In this document: positions 46,819-58,099 of the stretch, piece after piece | Layout of the letters: each line of letters opens with the position of its first letter | Position numbering within the stretch: the first letter of the stretch is position 1 | Source of the DNA: Methylotenera versatilis 79 | GTDB taxonomy: Bacteria > Pseudomonadota > Gammaproteobacteria > Burkholderiales > Methylophilaceae | Direction of reading: 5' to 3' | Length of the DNA stretch: 64,000 nt | Assembly (NCBI RefSeq): GCF_000384375.1 | Contig: NZ_ARVX01000001.1 | Coordinates: forward strand, 62,001 to 126,000 | Program-made: the position numbers and the translations under genes | The notes under the pieces: model-generated | The model's input: only the letters and a program-made list of their open reading frames with translations | What the model was told of the DNA's origin: nothing | The model's database searches: none

Positions 46819-48744
46819 ATGGGCAAAATTATTGGTATTGATTTAGGTACAACAAACTCTTGCGTCGCTGTGATGGAAGGCGGCAAGCCACGCGTGATTG
46901 AAAACTCAGAAGGTACGCGCACAACGCCTTCAATCATCGCCTACCAAGAAGATGGCGAAATCTTAGCCGGCGCGCCAGCTAAACGCCAAGCGGTGACTAA
47001 CCCGAAAAATACGCTGTATGCAGTTAAGCGTTTAATTGGTCGTCGCTTTGAAGAAAAAGAAGTGCAAAAAGACATCAAATTGATGCCTTACACGATTGCA
47101 AAAGCGGATAACGGCGATGCATGGGTTGAAGTGCGCGGCGTGAAAATGGCACCACCGCAAATTTCTGCTGAAGTATTACGTAAAATGAAAAAAACAGCGG
47201 AAGACTATCTGGGCGAAGAAGTGACTGAGGCAGTGATTACTGTGCCAGCTTACTTTAACGATAGCCAACGCCAAGCGACTAAAGATGCTGGCCGTATTGC
47301 TGGTTTAGATGTGAAACGTATCATCAATGAGCCAACTGCAGCTGCGTTAGCCTTTGGTTTAGACAAACAAGAAGGTGATCGCAAGATTGCGGTGTATGAC
47401 TTGGGTGGCGGTACATTCGACGTTTCAATCATTGAAATTTCAAGCATTGATGGCGAACATCAATTTGAAGTCTTGAGTACCAACGGCGATACTTTCCTAG
47501 GTGGTGAAGACTTTGATAACCGTTTAATCGACTTTTTGGCTGATGAGTTCAAAAAAGAAAACGGCGGTTTAGATTTACGCAATGACCTATTGGCAAAACA
47601 ACGTTTGAAAGAAGCGGCTGAAAAAGCAAAAATCGAGCTTTCTGGCGCAACACAAACTGAAGTGAACTTGCCGTATATCACAGCCGATGCGACTGGCCCG
47701 AAACACTTAGTGGTGAAAATCACACGTGCTAAGTTAGAGTCATTAGTTGAAGACTTGATCGAACGCACAATGGCACCATGCCGCACTGCGATTAAAGATG
47801 CTGGCGTTTCAATTGACGATATCACTGACGTGATTTTAGTTGGCGGTCAAAGCCGTATGCCTAAAGTGCAAGAGAAAGTAAAAGAGATTTTCGGCAAAGA
47901 ACCACGTAAAGACGTGAACCCTGATGAAGCAGTTGCAGTAGGTGCAGCGATTCAAGGTGGCGTGTTGAAAGGTGACGTTAAAGATGTGTTGTTATTAGAC
48001 GTTACACCATTGTCATTAGGTATTGAAACACTCGGCGGCGTGATGACTAAGGTTATCAAGAAAAATACGACGATTCCAACTAAGGCATCGCAAACGTTTT
48101 CAACCGCTGATGACAACCAAAATGCAGTGACGATTCAAGTGTTGCAAGGTGAGCGTGAAATGGCTTCTGCCAATAAATCGCTTGGCCAATTTAATTTGTC
48201 AGACATTCCACCAGCACCACGTGGCATGCCGCAAATTGAAGTAACTTTTGATATTGATGCGAACGGTATTTTGCACGTTTCTGCTAAAGACAAAGCCACT
48301 GGTAAAGAAAATAAAATCACCATTAAAGCAAACTCTGGTTTGTCTGAAGCTGAAATTCAGCAAATGGAAGAAGATGCAATTAAATACGCGGATGAAGATA
48401 AGAAATATCGCGAATTGGTTGATGCACGTAATGCAGCCGATGGCATGGTTCACTCAGTGAAAAAATCATTGAGCGAGCATGGCGATAAGTTGGATGAAGC
48501 GGAAAAAACAGCGATTGAAACGGCATTGAAAGATGTTGAAGATGTGTTGCAATCTGACGACAAAGACGTGATTGAAGCGAAAACCAATGCATTGACCGAA
48601 GCAGCGCAAAAACTGGGTGAAAAAGTGTATGCAGAAGAGCAAGCAAAAGCGAATACCGCCAATGCACAACCAAGCCCAGAAGGCGAAAAAACGGTTGATG
48701 CCGAAGTGATGGACGCTGAGTTTGAAGAAGTGAAAAAAGACTAA
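46819..48744 (+). CDS. dnaK: Hsp70 chaperone DnaK
   Basis: The 641-residue chaperone has the N-terminal ATPase domain with [18 protein letters not shown], the connector and phosphate motifs ([22 protein letters not shown]), a hydrophobic linker ([14 protein letters not shown]), the substrate-binding domain and a helical lid ending in [12 protein letters not shown]. It works with GrpE and DnaJ encoded on either side. A strong ribosome-binding site (AAGGAATAAGCAAC) precedes the ATG. Confidence 0.99.
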   Translation: MGKIIGIDLGTTNSCVAVMEGGKPRVIENSEGTRTTPSIIAYQEDGEILAGAPAKRQAVTNPKNTLYAVKRLIGRRFEEKEVQKDIKLMPYTIAKADNGDAWVEVRGVKMAPPQISAEVLRKMKKTAEDYLGEEVTEAVITVPAYFNDSQRQATKDAGRIAGLDVKRIINEPTAAALAFGLDKQEGDRKIAVYDLGGGTFDVSIIEISSIDGEHQFEVLSTNGDTFLGGEDFDNRLIDFLADEFKKENGGLDLRNDLLAKQRLKEAAEKAKIELSGATQTEVNLPYITADATGPKHLVVKITRAKLESLVEDLIERTMAPCRTAIKDAGVSIDDITDVILVGGQSRMPKVQEKVKEIFGKEPRKDVNPDEAVAVGAAIQGGVLKGDVKDVLLLDVTPLSLGIETLGGVMTKVIKKNTTIPTKASQTFSTADDNQNAVTIQVLQGEREMASANKSLGQFNLSDIPPAPRGMPQIEVTFDIDANGILHVSAKDKATGKENKITIKANSGLSEAEIQQMEEDAIKYADEDKKYRELVDARNAADGMVHSVKKSLSEHGDKLDEAEKTAIETALKDVEDVLQSDDKDVIEAKTNALTEAAQKLGEKVYAEEQAKANTANAQPSPEGEKTVDAEVMDAEFEEVKKD

Positions 48745-48766
48745 GTTTTTTAGTTAAGTAATCGAT

Positions 48767-48802
48767 AATCGTTAGCGTCCTAAAATGATGCTAACGATTT
48801 TT
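48767..48802 (+). terminator. Rho-independent terminator between dnaK and dnaJ
   Basis: A perfect 10-bp stem (AATCGTTAGC with GCTAACGATT) followed by TTTTT. It should reduce dnaJ transcription relative to dnaK. Confidence 0.9.
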
Positions 48803-48865
48803 CGTTATTAACTATTCATTAAAAAATAACTGACGATTCACAATAGATTAGATAAATATCAAACC

Positions 48866-49996
48866 ATGGCAACCAAAAAAGATTACTACGAAGTATTAGG
48901 CGTTAACAAAGATGCCAGCGATGAAGAAATTAAAAAGTCTTATCGCAAACTAGCGATGAAATATCATCCAGATCGCAACCCTGATAATCCAAAAGCAGAA
49001 GAGCAATTTAAAGAGGCGAAAGAAGCCTATGAAACGCTGAGTGACGACCAAAAACGTGCGGCTTATGATCAATATGGTCATGCGGCTTTTGAGCATGGTG
49101 GTGGCGCATCTGGATTTGGTGGTGCAGGTTTTGGTGATGCATTTGGCGATATTTTTGGTGATATTTTTGGCGGTGCGCGCCAAGGCGGCGGTCAGCGTAA
49201 CAATGTGTACCGCGGTGCAGACTTGCGTTACAACATGGAAATTTCGTTAGAAGATGCGGCAAAAGGGACTGAAACCAAGATTCGCATTCCTGTGCAAGCG
49301 GCGTGTGAAACCTGCAAAGGCACAGGCGCTAAAGCGGGCAAATCACCAGTTACGTGCTCCACTTGTGCTGGTCATGGCCAAGTGCGCATGCAGCAAGGCT
49401 TTTTTTCTGTTCAGCAAACTTGTCCAAAATGTCATGGAAGCGGCAAAATCATTAAAGAAGAAGACAAATGCGGCACTTGTCATGGTGCTGGTCGTCAAAA
49501 AATCAATAAAACCTTATCAGTTAAAATCCCCGCTGGCGTGGATGAAGGCGATCGTATTCGTTTAACAGGCGAAGGCGAAGCTGGTGTAAACGGCGGCCCA
49601 ACGGGTGATTTGTACGTCGTTGTGCATTTAAAACAACATGAGATATTCCAACGCGATGGCGGCAATTTACATTGCGAAATGCCGATTAGTTTCAGCACCG
49701 CAGCCATTGGTGGCGAGATTGAAGTGCCTACTTTAGGCGGTTCTGCCAAAATGAAAATCCCAGCAGAAACGCAAACTGGCGGCGTTTTCAGGCTTAAAGG
49801 CAAAGGCATTAAACCGTTACGCCAATCTGATTATGGCGATTTAATGGTGCATGTTGTAGTTGAAACACCCGTTAAATTAACGGAAAAACAAAAAGATTTA
49901 TTACGCGAGTTTGAAATCAGCACGCAAGCAGATTCTGGTAAACATAGCCCACGAAATAAAAGCTGGATGGATAAAGTAAAAGATTTTTTTGAATAG
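48866..49996 (+). CDS. dnaJ: Chaperone DnaJ
   Basis: The 376-residue type I J-protein has the J-domain with HPD (KYHPDRNPD), a Gly/Phe-rich linker (about 75-105), four zinc-binding repeats ([32 protein letters not shown]) and the C-terminal substrate domains. It delivers clients to DnaK. A terminator lies between dnaK and this gene, and another follows it. Confidence 0.98.
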   Translation: MATKKDYYEVLGVNKDASDEEIKKSYRKLAMKYHPDRNPDNPKAEEQFKEAKEAYETLSDDQKRAAYDQYGHAAFEHGGGASGFGGAGFGDAFGDIFGDIFGGARQGGGQRNNVYRGADLRYNMEISLEDAAKGTETKIRIPVQAACETCKGTGAKAGKSPVTCSTCAGHGQVRMQQGFFSVQQTCPKCHGSGKIIKEEDKCGTCHGAGRQKINKTLSVKIPAGVDEGDRIRLTGEGEAGVNGGPTGDLYVVVHLKQHEIFQRDGGNLHCEMPISFSTAAIGGEIEVPTLGGSAKMKIPAETQTGGVFRLKGKGIKPLRQSDYGDLMVHVVVETPVKLTEKQKDLLREFEISTQADSGKHSPRNKSWMDKVKDFFE

Positions 49997-50038
49997 TTTA
50001 AAATCTTCAGCGAAACTAGTCATTATTTAGTATATTTT

Positions 50039-50062
50039 AAAAGCCTGCGATTGCAGGTTTTT
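50039..50062 (+). terminator. Terminator after dnaJ
   Basis: AAAGCCTGC and GCAGGTTTT pair (five G-C/A-T core pairs plus flanking A-T) around GATT, followed by T residues. Confidence 0.7.
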
Positions 50063-50190
50063 AATTTTCAATTTGTAACATTTCATTTACGTTAATTATT
50101 CATCGATTACATTTTCGTTACACGCGCGTCATTAAACCGACATATCTCTTTGATATTATTCATTTAACTTAATTAAATGGAGATAATGCA

Positions 50191-50544
50191 ATGAAAAGAG
50201 AATTAGTAAAAAGTGTTTTATTGGGCGGCTTGGTATTAACAAGTTTGGCATTAGGATCTTTTAAAGCAAATGCTTCAGGCTTTAATCAAAATGCCGCAAA
50301 CGATGGCAAAGTAATGTCTGAGATTAAATTTCAAGATATATTGCAACACACATCACCTAATCAATTGGCGAGTAATTTTGGTAAGCCAGATGAAATTGTG
50401 ATGATGAAAAATTCAGCGGGTGATATTGCTGGTGTTATTTGGGTTTACCACGATGCAGTTTTAAAGACGCATGGCATGATGGATGCAAGGTTTGTATTGG
50501 TTGATGGTCACATGAAATACGTGACGTTAACTGATGCGGTTTAA
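50191..50544 (+). CDS. Small exported protein of unknown function
   Basis: A 117-residue protein with a typical signal peptide (SVLLGGLVLTSLALGSF, cleavage near ANA|SG, about residue 28). The mature part of about 90 residues has the segment ILQHTSPNQLASNFGKPDEIV followed by strands, vaguely like the helix-turn and beta-sheet of SmpA/BamE-like small domains, but without a clear match. An exact ribosome-binding site (GGAGATAATGCA) precedes the ATG. A perfect inverted repeat and a terminator follow, so it is a single-gene unit. I cannot name a function. Confidence 0.7.
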   Translation: MKRELVKSVLLGGLVLTSLALGSFKANASGFNQNAANDGKVMSEIKFQDILQHTSPNQLASNFGKPDEIVMMKNSAGDIAGVIWVYHDAVLKTHGMMDARFVLVDGHMKYVTLTDAV

Positions 50545-50579
50545 CACTATTTAATCCCCATTTAATTAATTTACTTGTT

Positions 50580-50600
50580 GTTAACAGCTTAGCTGTTAAC
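50580..50600. repeat. Perfect 9-bp inverted repeat
   Basis: GTTAACAGC-TTA-GCTGTTAAC just ahead of the terminator at 50610. It could be an operator-like site or part of the 3' RNA structure. Confidence 0.4.
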
Positions 50601-50609
50601 GTAGAATTT

Positions 50610-50633
50610 GCCCGCACATGCGGGCATTTTTAT
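50610..50633 (+). terminator. Rho-independent terminator
   Basis: GCCCGCA-CA-TGCGGGC followed by ATTTTTATTT. It ends the transcript of the small exported protein gene. Confidence 0.85.
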
Positions 50634-50795
50634 TTGATTGAAGTATTACTTCAATTTGACCGCATCAATCATGCTCTGCATCAATAGTTAACCAATAAAA
50701 TGTATCAATTTTTTGTGCAAAACCAATTCTGGCTTCTCATCAATTGCACAACTAGATAAAAAACAAAGCGCAAGATATACTGCAAATGCTTTTCT

Positions 50796-51509
50796 GTGGA
50801 AAAGCACGCATCTCAATTTGTTTTTAAGCCTTCTATGAATTTATATCCTGTCACCATTATTGAAAATTTTTACGAAAACCCTGATGCAGTGCGGCAATTC
50901 GCGTTGAGTCAAAAGTATCAATTTCGGCGTGATTTAAAAGATGCCAAGTACGTGTTTCCTGGTTGTCGCACTAAAGACTTATCGATTATCAACAAACCTT
51001 TATTTGAAAAAGTCTGCAGTAAAATCGTCTCTGTATTTCACAATTCTGAACACGATTATATGCGCTGGACGATTACCACTAGCTTTCAAAGCGTTTCAGC
51101 AGAGTTTGACCGTGGCGTGATTCACACAGACAGTAATACGGTTTTTGCGGCTGTGTTGTATTTGTCGCCGGATGCGCCACTGGATTCTGGCACCTCATTA
51201 TTCAAACCCAACAAAAATTTTGATGCAGTGAAATATGAGCAAGCATTGAAAGATAATGACAAGCGGTTTGACGCCGGTCAGATCGCGATGGATACCAGTT
51301 ATCACAATATGTTTGATGAGATCGTGCGCGTGAACAATATGTATAACACGCTGATTTTATATGAAGGCCGCCATTACCATGCGGCGAACCAGTTTTTTGG
51401 CAAAACCTTAAAAGATTCGCGCTTGGCACAGGTGTTTTTTGTGAGCAAGATTGATGCGCAAAAACACAATGTGTTTCCATTGAATCGAACTAGCGCGATT
51501 AACGTATAA
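50796..51509 (+). CDS. DUF6445-like protein (2-oxoglutarate/Fe(II) oxygenase-like fold)
   Basis: A 237-residue protein beginning with a segment common to this family (NLYPVTIIENFYENPDAVRQ), then FDRGVIHTDSNTVFAAVLYLS, which carries a candidate H-x-D iron pair, and ILYEGRHYHAANQFFG, a candidate distal His. The pattern (ENFY...AVR...H-x-D...H) is like the DUF6445/prolyl-hydroxylase-like proteins. Substrate is unknown. It stands alone, convergent with the next gene. An internal ATG at 50835 (MNLYPV) would give 224 residues and is also plausible. Confidence 0.7.
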   Translation: MEKHASQFVFKPSMNLYPVTIIENFYENPDAVRQFALSQKYQFRRDLKDAKYVFPGCRTKDLSIINKPLFEKVCSKIVSVFHNSEHDYMRWTITTSFQSVSAEFDRGVIHTDSNTVFAAVLYLSPDAPLDSGTSLFKPNKNFDAVKYEQALKDNDKRFDAGQIAMDTSYHNMFDEIVRVNNMYNTLILYEGRHYHAANQFFGKTLKDSRLAQVFFVSKIDAQKHNVFPLNRTSAINV

Positions 51510-51529
51510 AAATTATCAATTTAAACATC

Positions 51530-51793
51530 TTACTTTAGATTGTTTAATATGGCCGTTAACTCTTCACGCACATCATTAAAGTCGGCATATGTTCTTGCAT
51601 TAGTGCAATTCATTGAAGTGCGCGCATACCAATAATAGCTATTGCCCACATCACCTTCTATCTTGTGCAATACTGCATGTAGCCAATTGGCGGTCGCATC
51701 AGAATAATCTTGCGTAATATGATGCGCAGCTTCCCAATCGCCATCTAAAGCGGCTTGCACTGCGACTCTTAATTGTTGCTTATTGTCAGTCAT
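51530..51793 (-). CDS. Small conserved-looking hypothetical protein
   Basis: An 87-residue soluble protein, mostly helical (QLRVAVQAALDGDWEAAHHI, ANWLHAVLHKIEGDVGNSYY). The WEAAH...LHAVLH pattern recalls a TPR-like pair of helices. No catalytic residues or membrane segment are seen. It lies 30 bases downstream of gloA in the same direction and may be co-transcribed. Confidence 0.7.
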   Translation of the reverse strand: MTDNKQQLRVAVQAALDGDWEAAHHITQDYSDATANWLHAVLHKIEGDVGNSYYWYARTSMNCTNARTYADFNDVREELTAILNNLK

Positions 51794-51823
51794 ATTTTTA
51801 TCAATATTGACCTAATTCATTCG

Positions 51824-52225
51824 CTATCTGGGATATTCAATACTGCCTTTTTGAATAAACTCAATCTTGTATCCGTCAGGGTCTTCAATAAAAGCAATCA
51901 CAATCGTGCCGTGTTTCATTGGCCCTGCTTCACGAATCACGCTTCCGCCAGCGGCTTTCACCTGTTCACAGGCTTTATAAGCATCATCCACTTCAAGTGC
52001 CAAGTGACCATAAGCGCCGCCCATTTCGTAGCTGGTTTTGCCATAGTTATAAGTAAGCTCAAGCACGCTGTTGTCGTACTCATTACCATAGCCGACAAAT
52101 GCCAGCGTAAATTCGCCATCGGGATAATCTTGTTGGCGTATCAGTTTCATTCCTAACACTTTTGTATAGAAATTAACCGACTGTTCTAAGTTGCCAACAC
52201 GTAACATCGTATGCAAAATTCTCAT
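51824..52225 (-). CDS. gloA: Lactoylglutathione lyase (glyoxalase I)
   Basis: GloA converts the methylglyoxal-glutathione adduct to S-lactoylglutathione. The 133-residue protein has all four metal ligands at the positions known for the E. coli Ni-type enzyme: H5, E56, H74 and E122 ([30 protein letters not shown]). It detoxifies methylglyoxal, an expected by-product of triose phosphate metabolism. Confidence 0.96.
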   Translation of the reverse strand: MRILHTMLRVGNLEQSVNFYTKVLGMKLIRQQDYPDGEFTLAFVGYGNEYDNSVLELTYNYGKTSYEMGGAYGHLALEVDDAYKACEQVKAAGGSVIREAGPMKHGTIVIAFIEDPDGYKIEFIQKGSIEYPR

Positions 52226-52292
52226 TTCAAACTCTCCTTGAGCTTTATAGATTCATTATTTTTAAACAATTTATTTTTAAGAACAGTTATTC

Positions 52293-52553
<261 letters not shown>

Positions 52554-52563
52554 TTATGCTCAT

Positions 52564-53693
<1,130 letters not shown>

Positions 53694-53817
53694 GGTTTTG
53701 TATCAATACTGAGTAGCAGCAAAACCGTATTTTAACGCGTTATGACAGAATTTTTATCAACTTGAGTAAGCCTTAAATTTCAGATCTGACTCAAGTTGAT
53801 ACTATTTGACTGCGTCA

Positions 53818-55116
53818 CTATTGTCCGCCAACAATCACCGATACAAAGTGGTCTGGCTTGATACGGCGTTTGAACGCATCTTTAATTTGCGCAGTGGTCA
53901 CTTTTTCAATTTCTTTATTAAAGTCTTCTAGGTACGTCAACGGCAATTTGTAAAATCCAATCACACTTAAGTAATCTAATATCTTACTATTGCTATCAAG
54001 GCGCATCGGAAAGCCGCCAATGATATTCGATTTAGCCGCTTTCAGTTCTTTCTCAGTCACACCATTTTGGATGAATTTGGTCACCGTTTCGTTCACTACT
54101 TTAAGCGCGTCGTTGGCTTGTTCTCTCTTAGTTTGTAAACCGATTTGAAAAGGACCTAACTCGCCCATTGGCATAAAATAGCTGTAAACGCTGTAAACCA
54201 AACCACGTTTTTCACGCACTTCTTCGGTCAAGCGTGAGACAAATCCACCACCGCCCAGAATGTAGTTGCCCACATATAATGGAAAGTAATCTGCATCGCC
54301 GCGCTTAACACCTGGATAACCTAACAAAATGTGAGATTGGCTGGCTGGATGGTTAATTGTTTGATTGTTGGCTGCAGTTGGTAAAGTCACTTGTGCGATT
54401 TTTTCTACCGCTGCGCCTTGTGGCAAACCTTTAGATACATTTTCAGCTATCTCACGCGCCTGTGCTTCTGTCATATCGCCTATCAGCGCGATTGTGGCGC
54501 TTTTTGCAGTGTAATATTGCTGATAAAAACTGGTTAAGTCATCGCGTTTCATCGCTTGAATCGTATCGATTTCACCGCTTTCATCCAAACTGTAAGGGTG
54601 CGCGCCATATAAAGCCTGCATAAACGCTTTGTTTGAAATGCTTTCAGGTTGCGTTGCGGCTTCTTGTAAACCAGCAACGATACGTGTTTTTTCGCGTTCT
54701 AAAATCGCTTGAGGGAAATCAGGCTTGTGCAAAATCTTATTAAAAACAGTCAGCGCTTTAGCTTGCTCACTGGTTAATGTACGCAATTTAAATGCTGCTC
54801 TATCCAAATCTAACTCACCACCCAAAATAGCACCGATGTCTGCAAACTGATTGGTAATCGCTTCTTCAGTCAAACCGTCAGCGCCCAGCGTCATCATATA
54901 TTTGGTCACACCAGCAACGCCAGAAGTGGCTTTGCTATCGTGCGAACTACCCGCAGGAAAATTCACACTTATATCAATAATCGGCAAATCATGATTTTCG
55001 ACAAAATATACATCGCTACCAGAAGTTGTTTGCCAATGATTAATCTTAACGGCAGCGTTAGCACTTAACGCTAAAAAAGTCACAAAAAAAACGATTAAAT
55101 ATTGCATTGTTTTCAT
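53818..55116 (-). CDS. M16-family protein without the zinc motif (probable non-catalytic partner)
   Basis: A 432-residue protein with a signal peptide (cleavage near ANA|AVK, about residue 21) and two M16 halves. Where active members carry H-x-x-E-H, this one reads AGVAGVTKYMMTLGAD, with no His or Glu. The R/Y pair in the C-terminal half (YILGGGGFVSRLTEEVREKRGLVYSVYSY), used for substrate binding in the family, is kept. This fits the heterodimeric M16B type in which one subunit is catalytic and the other supplies binding residues. It follows the active-type subunit gene. Confidence 0.9.
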   Translation of the reverse strand: MKTMQYLIVFFVTFLALSANAAVKINHWQTTSGSDVYFVENHDLPIIDISVNFPAGSSHDSKATSGVAGVTKYMMTLGADGLTEEAITNQFADIGAILGGELDLDRAAFKLRTLTSEQAKALTVFNKILHKPDFPQAILEREKTRIVAGLQEAATQPESISNKAFMQALYGAHPYSLDESGEIDTIQAMKRDDLTSFYQQYYTAKSATIALIGDMTEAQAREIAENVSKGLPQGAAVEKIAQVTLPTAANNQTINHPASQSHILLGYPGVKRGDADYFPLYVGNYILGGGGFVSRLTEEVREKRGLVYSVYSYFMPMGELGPFQIGLQTKREQANDALKVVNETVTKFIQNGVTEKELKAAKSNIIGGFPMRLDSNSKILDYLSVIGFYKLPLTYLEDFNKEIEKVTTAQIKDAFKRRIKPDHFVSVIVGGQ

Positions 55117-55161
55117 TCTAAAACCTTAAATGGATTTTTGTTTTCAAAATTATTTATTATT

Positions 55162-55264
55162 AAAAATGCAAAGCTTTAAGTCAGACTAGGCGTGCGATAT
55201 CGACGTGTACATTAGGTACACGAGAGATTGCACAACGACGTATGACGACAAGGTTTGCATTTTT
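55162..55264. repeat. Structured intercistronic repeat, copy C
   Basis: Outer arms AAAAATGCAAA (55162-55172) and TTTGCATTTTT (55254-55264) pair perfectly over 11 bp. The centre is CGTGTAC-ATTAG-GTACACG (55204-55222), a perfect 7-bp hairpin. Between them are further half-matches (GTCAGACTAGGCGT with ACGTATGAC; GCGAT/ATTGC). It lies inside the M16 gene pair, so it is probably transcribed. Confidence 0.7.
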
Positions 55265-55266
55265 TA

Positions 55267-56691
55267 CTAGTGGATGTGGGGTTTGCCGACTGGCTTAGCA
55301 TTCGGATCAATAGGCTGCGGGTCTAGCGTTGCAATCGTCATATTGTCTTTAACCAGATATTTTTTTGCCACAGCTTGAATTTGCTCTGATGTAATCGCTT
55401 TCAGACGCTCGGGATACTCTTTCAGTAAGCGCCAACTGTAACCCATGGTTTCAAGTTGACCGATTTGCATGCCCTGGTAAAACATCGAATCACGCTGATA
55501 AATATCTGCCGCAATCACTGCTGCTTTAACACGATCCAACTCTTGCTGTGTGACGCCATTGCTTTTAATCAATTCGATTTGTGCCACTAAAGCTGCCTCT
55601 AGTTCCGCTACGGTTTTGCCTTCTGCTGGCGTGCCAACCAATTCAAACAAGGCTTCGCGGCCGCGAGAGGTTGTGTCATAACCAGTCCCAACATCAACAG
55701 CAATAGAAGTTTCACGCACTAGTTTCTGATTTAATCGAGCAGAATCATTACCACTTAATACGCCAGATAAGACATCTAAAGCATACGGTTCCCAAGCTTG
55801 TTCTGCTGTCGTCGGTTTTGATTCTGTTGATGAATGTAAAGTTGGCGCATGAAAGCCCATCATCAAATATGGTAATTTACCTGGCGCTTTCACCACCACG
55901 CGACGCTCGCCGATTTGGGCTGGCTCCGTCTGTGGTTTTCTAGCTGGCAATACTTTAGGCTTTATCGCACCAAAATATTGTTTTGCTAATTTTAAGACGT
56001 CTTGTGTTTTCACATCGCCCACCACAACCAAAGTCGCATTATTGGGTGCATACCAAGTGTTGTACCATTCACGCGCATCGGCGGCAGTCATATTCTCTAA
56101 ATCGTTCATCCAGCCAACAACTGGCCTTGCATAAGGGTGTGCATTAAAACTGGTGGATTGAAACTGCTCGTTCACTTTTGATTGTGGCTTATCTTCTGTG
56201 CGCCAGCGACGTTCTTCCATTACCACTTTGATTTCTTTAGCAAATTCTTCATCTGTGATGACCAAATTGGTCATGCGATCTGACTCCAACTTAAAAGAAA
56301 GTGGCAAATGCGATTTTTCTAGTTGCTGATAATAACAAGTGTAATCTGTACCAGTGAATGCGTTTTCCTTACCGCCTGCAGCTGCTACTATGCGTGAGAA
56401 TTGCCCTGCTGGCACCCGTTTTGTGCCTTTGAACATCATGTGTTCCAGCACATGCGCCACACCAGTTTTACCATTTACTTCATCTAAACTGCCTGCGCGA
56501 TACCACACTTGTGACACCACTACTGGCGCGCGATGGTCTTCTTGCACGATTACTTTCATGCCGTTACTCAATTTGAATTCTTGAATCTCAGCTTGCGCAT
56601 ACGATGATATAAGCAAGGGGCTTAATGCCAATAATAGTAAGACTAATCTCGAATTTGTTTTTTTTATCGCTTTTTTTATAGGTGTTCGCAC
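55267..56691 (-). CDS. M16-family zinc peptidase, active subunit
   Basis: A 474-residue periplasmic protein with a signal peptide (cleavage near AQA|E, about residue 35). The inverted zinc motif is H80-V-L-E83-H84 (HVLEHMMFKGT) with a downstream Glu in VVMEERRWR. The C-terminal half has the SARLNQKLVRE substrate-binding region. Members degrade peptides or process small proteins; the substrate is unknown. It pairs with the zinc-less M16 gene downstream. Confidence 0.94.
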   Translation of the reverse strand: MRTPIKKAIKKTNSRLVLLLLALSPLLISSYAQAEIQEFKLSNGMKVIVQEDHRAPVVVSQVWYRAGSLDEVNGKTGVAHVLEHMMFKGTKRVPAGQFSRIVAAAGGKENAFTGTDYTCYYQQLEKSHLPLSFKLESDRMTNLVITDEEFAKEIKVVMEERRWRTEDKPQSKVNEQFQSTSFNAHPYARPVVGWMNDLENMTAADAREWYNTWYAPNNATLVVVGDVKTQDVLKLAKQYFGAIKPKVLPARKPQTEPAQIGERRVVVKAPGKLPYLMMGFHAPTLHSSTESKPTTAEQAWEPYALDVLSGVLSGNDSARLNQKLVRETSIAVDVGTGYDTTSRGREALFELVGTPAEGKTVAELEAALVAQIELIKSNGVTQQELDRVKAAVIAADIYQRDSMFYQGMQIGQLETMGYSWRLLKEYPERLKAITSEQIQAVAKKYLVKDNMTIATLDPQPIDPNAKPVGKPHIH

Positions 56692-56886
56692 AAAAAATCT
56701 TTCTTAAAAATCAATAAATGAGTAGGCGCTTGCAAATAACTAATTGAATGTAACTAGTTAATGTAAATAGAGAATGACACGCCCAATAATGACATAGCTT
56801 AAATAAATTTAGTTCCTGCTTGCCACTAATGGCACGTTGCCGATTTTACGACTAAAATGATCATTAATAGTTATTTAAAGTGTGCC

Positions 56887-57984
56887 ATGTTTAATATTTT
56901 TAAGAAAAAACCTCAGCCTGATAGCAACGATTTAAAAGAACAGGCTGTTAATCAACCCAATAATGAAGCAAGTTTTCCGGCAGAGATAATACCCCCAAGT
57001 GCAACGCCTGTTATCGCACAGCCAACTGATGTAGTGCCGAAAGAGGCAGAGCAAAAAAAAGTAACAGAAAAAATAGAGTTAAGTTTTACTGAGCGCTTAA
57101 AACAAAGTCTATCTAAAACGCGCCAGCAGCTTGGTGGTCAGCTAAATAGCTTATTCGGTGGCGGAAAAATCGATGCAGAAACTTATGAAGAGTTAGAAAC
57201 AATTCTGCTGACATCCGACATTGGCGTAGCCGCTACCCAGCGGTTACTGGATAATTTAAAAAAACGCGTCAAACGTGAAAATCTACAAGATACCACAGCG
57301 CTTAAACAAGCATTAAAGATTGAATTATTGGCAGTATTAACGCCGTTAGAAATACCTTTGCAAACCAATCTGCAGAAGCCATTTGTAATTATGTTGGCAG
57401 GCGTAAATGGTGCGGGCAAAACAACTACCATTGGCAAACTGGCCAAACTATTTCAAGCACAAGGCAAAAGTGTTCTAATTGCCGCAGGTGATACTTTCAG
57501 AGCCGCCGCGCGTGAGCAATTGCAGATATGGGGCGAGCGTAATAATGTGCATGTGATTGCCAGTGAAGGTGGCGATGCGGCAGCGGTTATATTTGATGCG
57601 GTGAACTCAGCCATTGCAAGAAAAATAGATATTGTGATTGCTGATACGGCAGGACGTTTGCCGACACAAATGCATTTAATGGATGAAATTAAAAAAGTAC
57701 AGCGCGTGATTGATAAAGCTTACCCTGGCGCGCCGCATGAGATTTTGTTAGTCATCGATTCCAACACCGGCCAAAATGCCGTTAGCCAAGTGAAAGCGTT
57801 TGATGATGCGCTAGGTGTGACTGGTCTGGTATTAAGCAAGTTAGACGGAACCGCCAAAGGCGGCGTGATTGCGGCGATTGCAGAAGCGAGGCCAATTCCA
57901 GTGCGCTTTATTGGCATCGGCGAAGCGATTGACGATTTACGTCCGTTTAACGCGCAAGCTTTTGTAGAGGCACTGTTTGATTAA
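56887..57984 (+). CDS. ftsY: Signal recognition particle receptor FtsY
   Basis: FtsY docks SRP-ribosome complexes at the membrane. From the ATG at 56887 it has 365 residues: a short acidic A domain, then the NG domain with GVNGAGKTTTIGKLAK (G1), DTAGRLPTQ (G3) and LSKLDGTAKGG (G4). I prefer 56887 because MFNIFKKKP is the usual start; an ATG at 56857 would add ten residues. It is divergent from the M16 pair and upstream of ftsE-ftsX. Confidence 0.97.
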   Translation: MFNIFKKKPQPDSNDLKEQAVNQPNNEASFPAEIIPPSATPVIAQPTDVVPKEAEQKKVTEKIELSFTERLKQSLSKTRQQLGGQLNSLFGGGKIDAETYEELETILLTSDIGVAATQRLLDNLKKRVKRENLQDTTALKQALKIELLAVLTPLEIPLQTNLQKPFVIMLAGVNGAGKTTTIGKLAKLFQAQGKSVLIAAGDTFRAAAREQLQIWGERNNVHVIASEGGDAAAVIFDAVNSAIARKIDIVIADTAGRLPTQMHLMDEIKKVQRVIDKAYPGAPHEILLVIDSNTGQNAVSQVKAFDDALGVTGLVLSKLDGTAKGGVIAAIAEARPIPVRFIGIGEAIDDLRPFNAQAFVEALFD

Positions 57985-58099
57985 GTTGACCATTTGATTA
58001 ATCGTTTAGTTAACACTATTTAATCACTTAAAAATTATTATTCAGGCGATATACTATTTTCATCATGCAGTTCAATTCGGTTTCAAATAAAATCTATCT

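Noticed and set aside
48950-49262. Minus-strand ORFs opposite dnaJ, rich in His
   Set aside because: They are mirror frames of the J-domain and Gly/Phe region and overlap each other in different frames.
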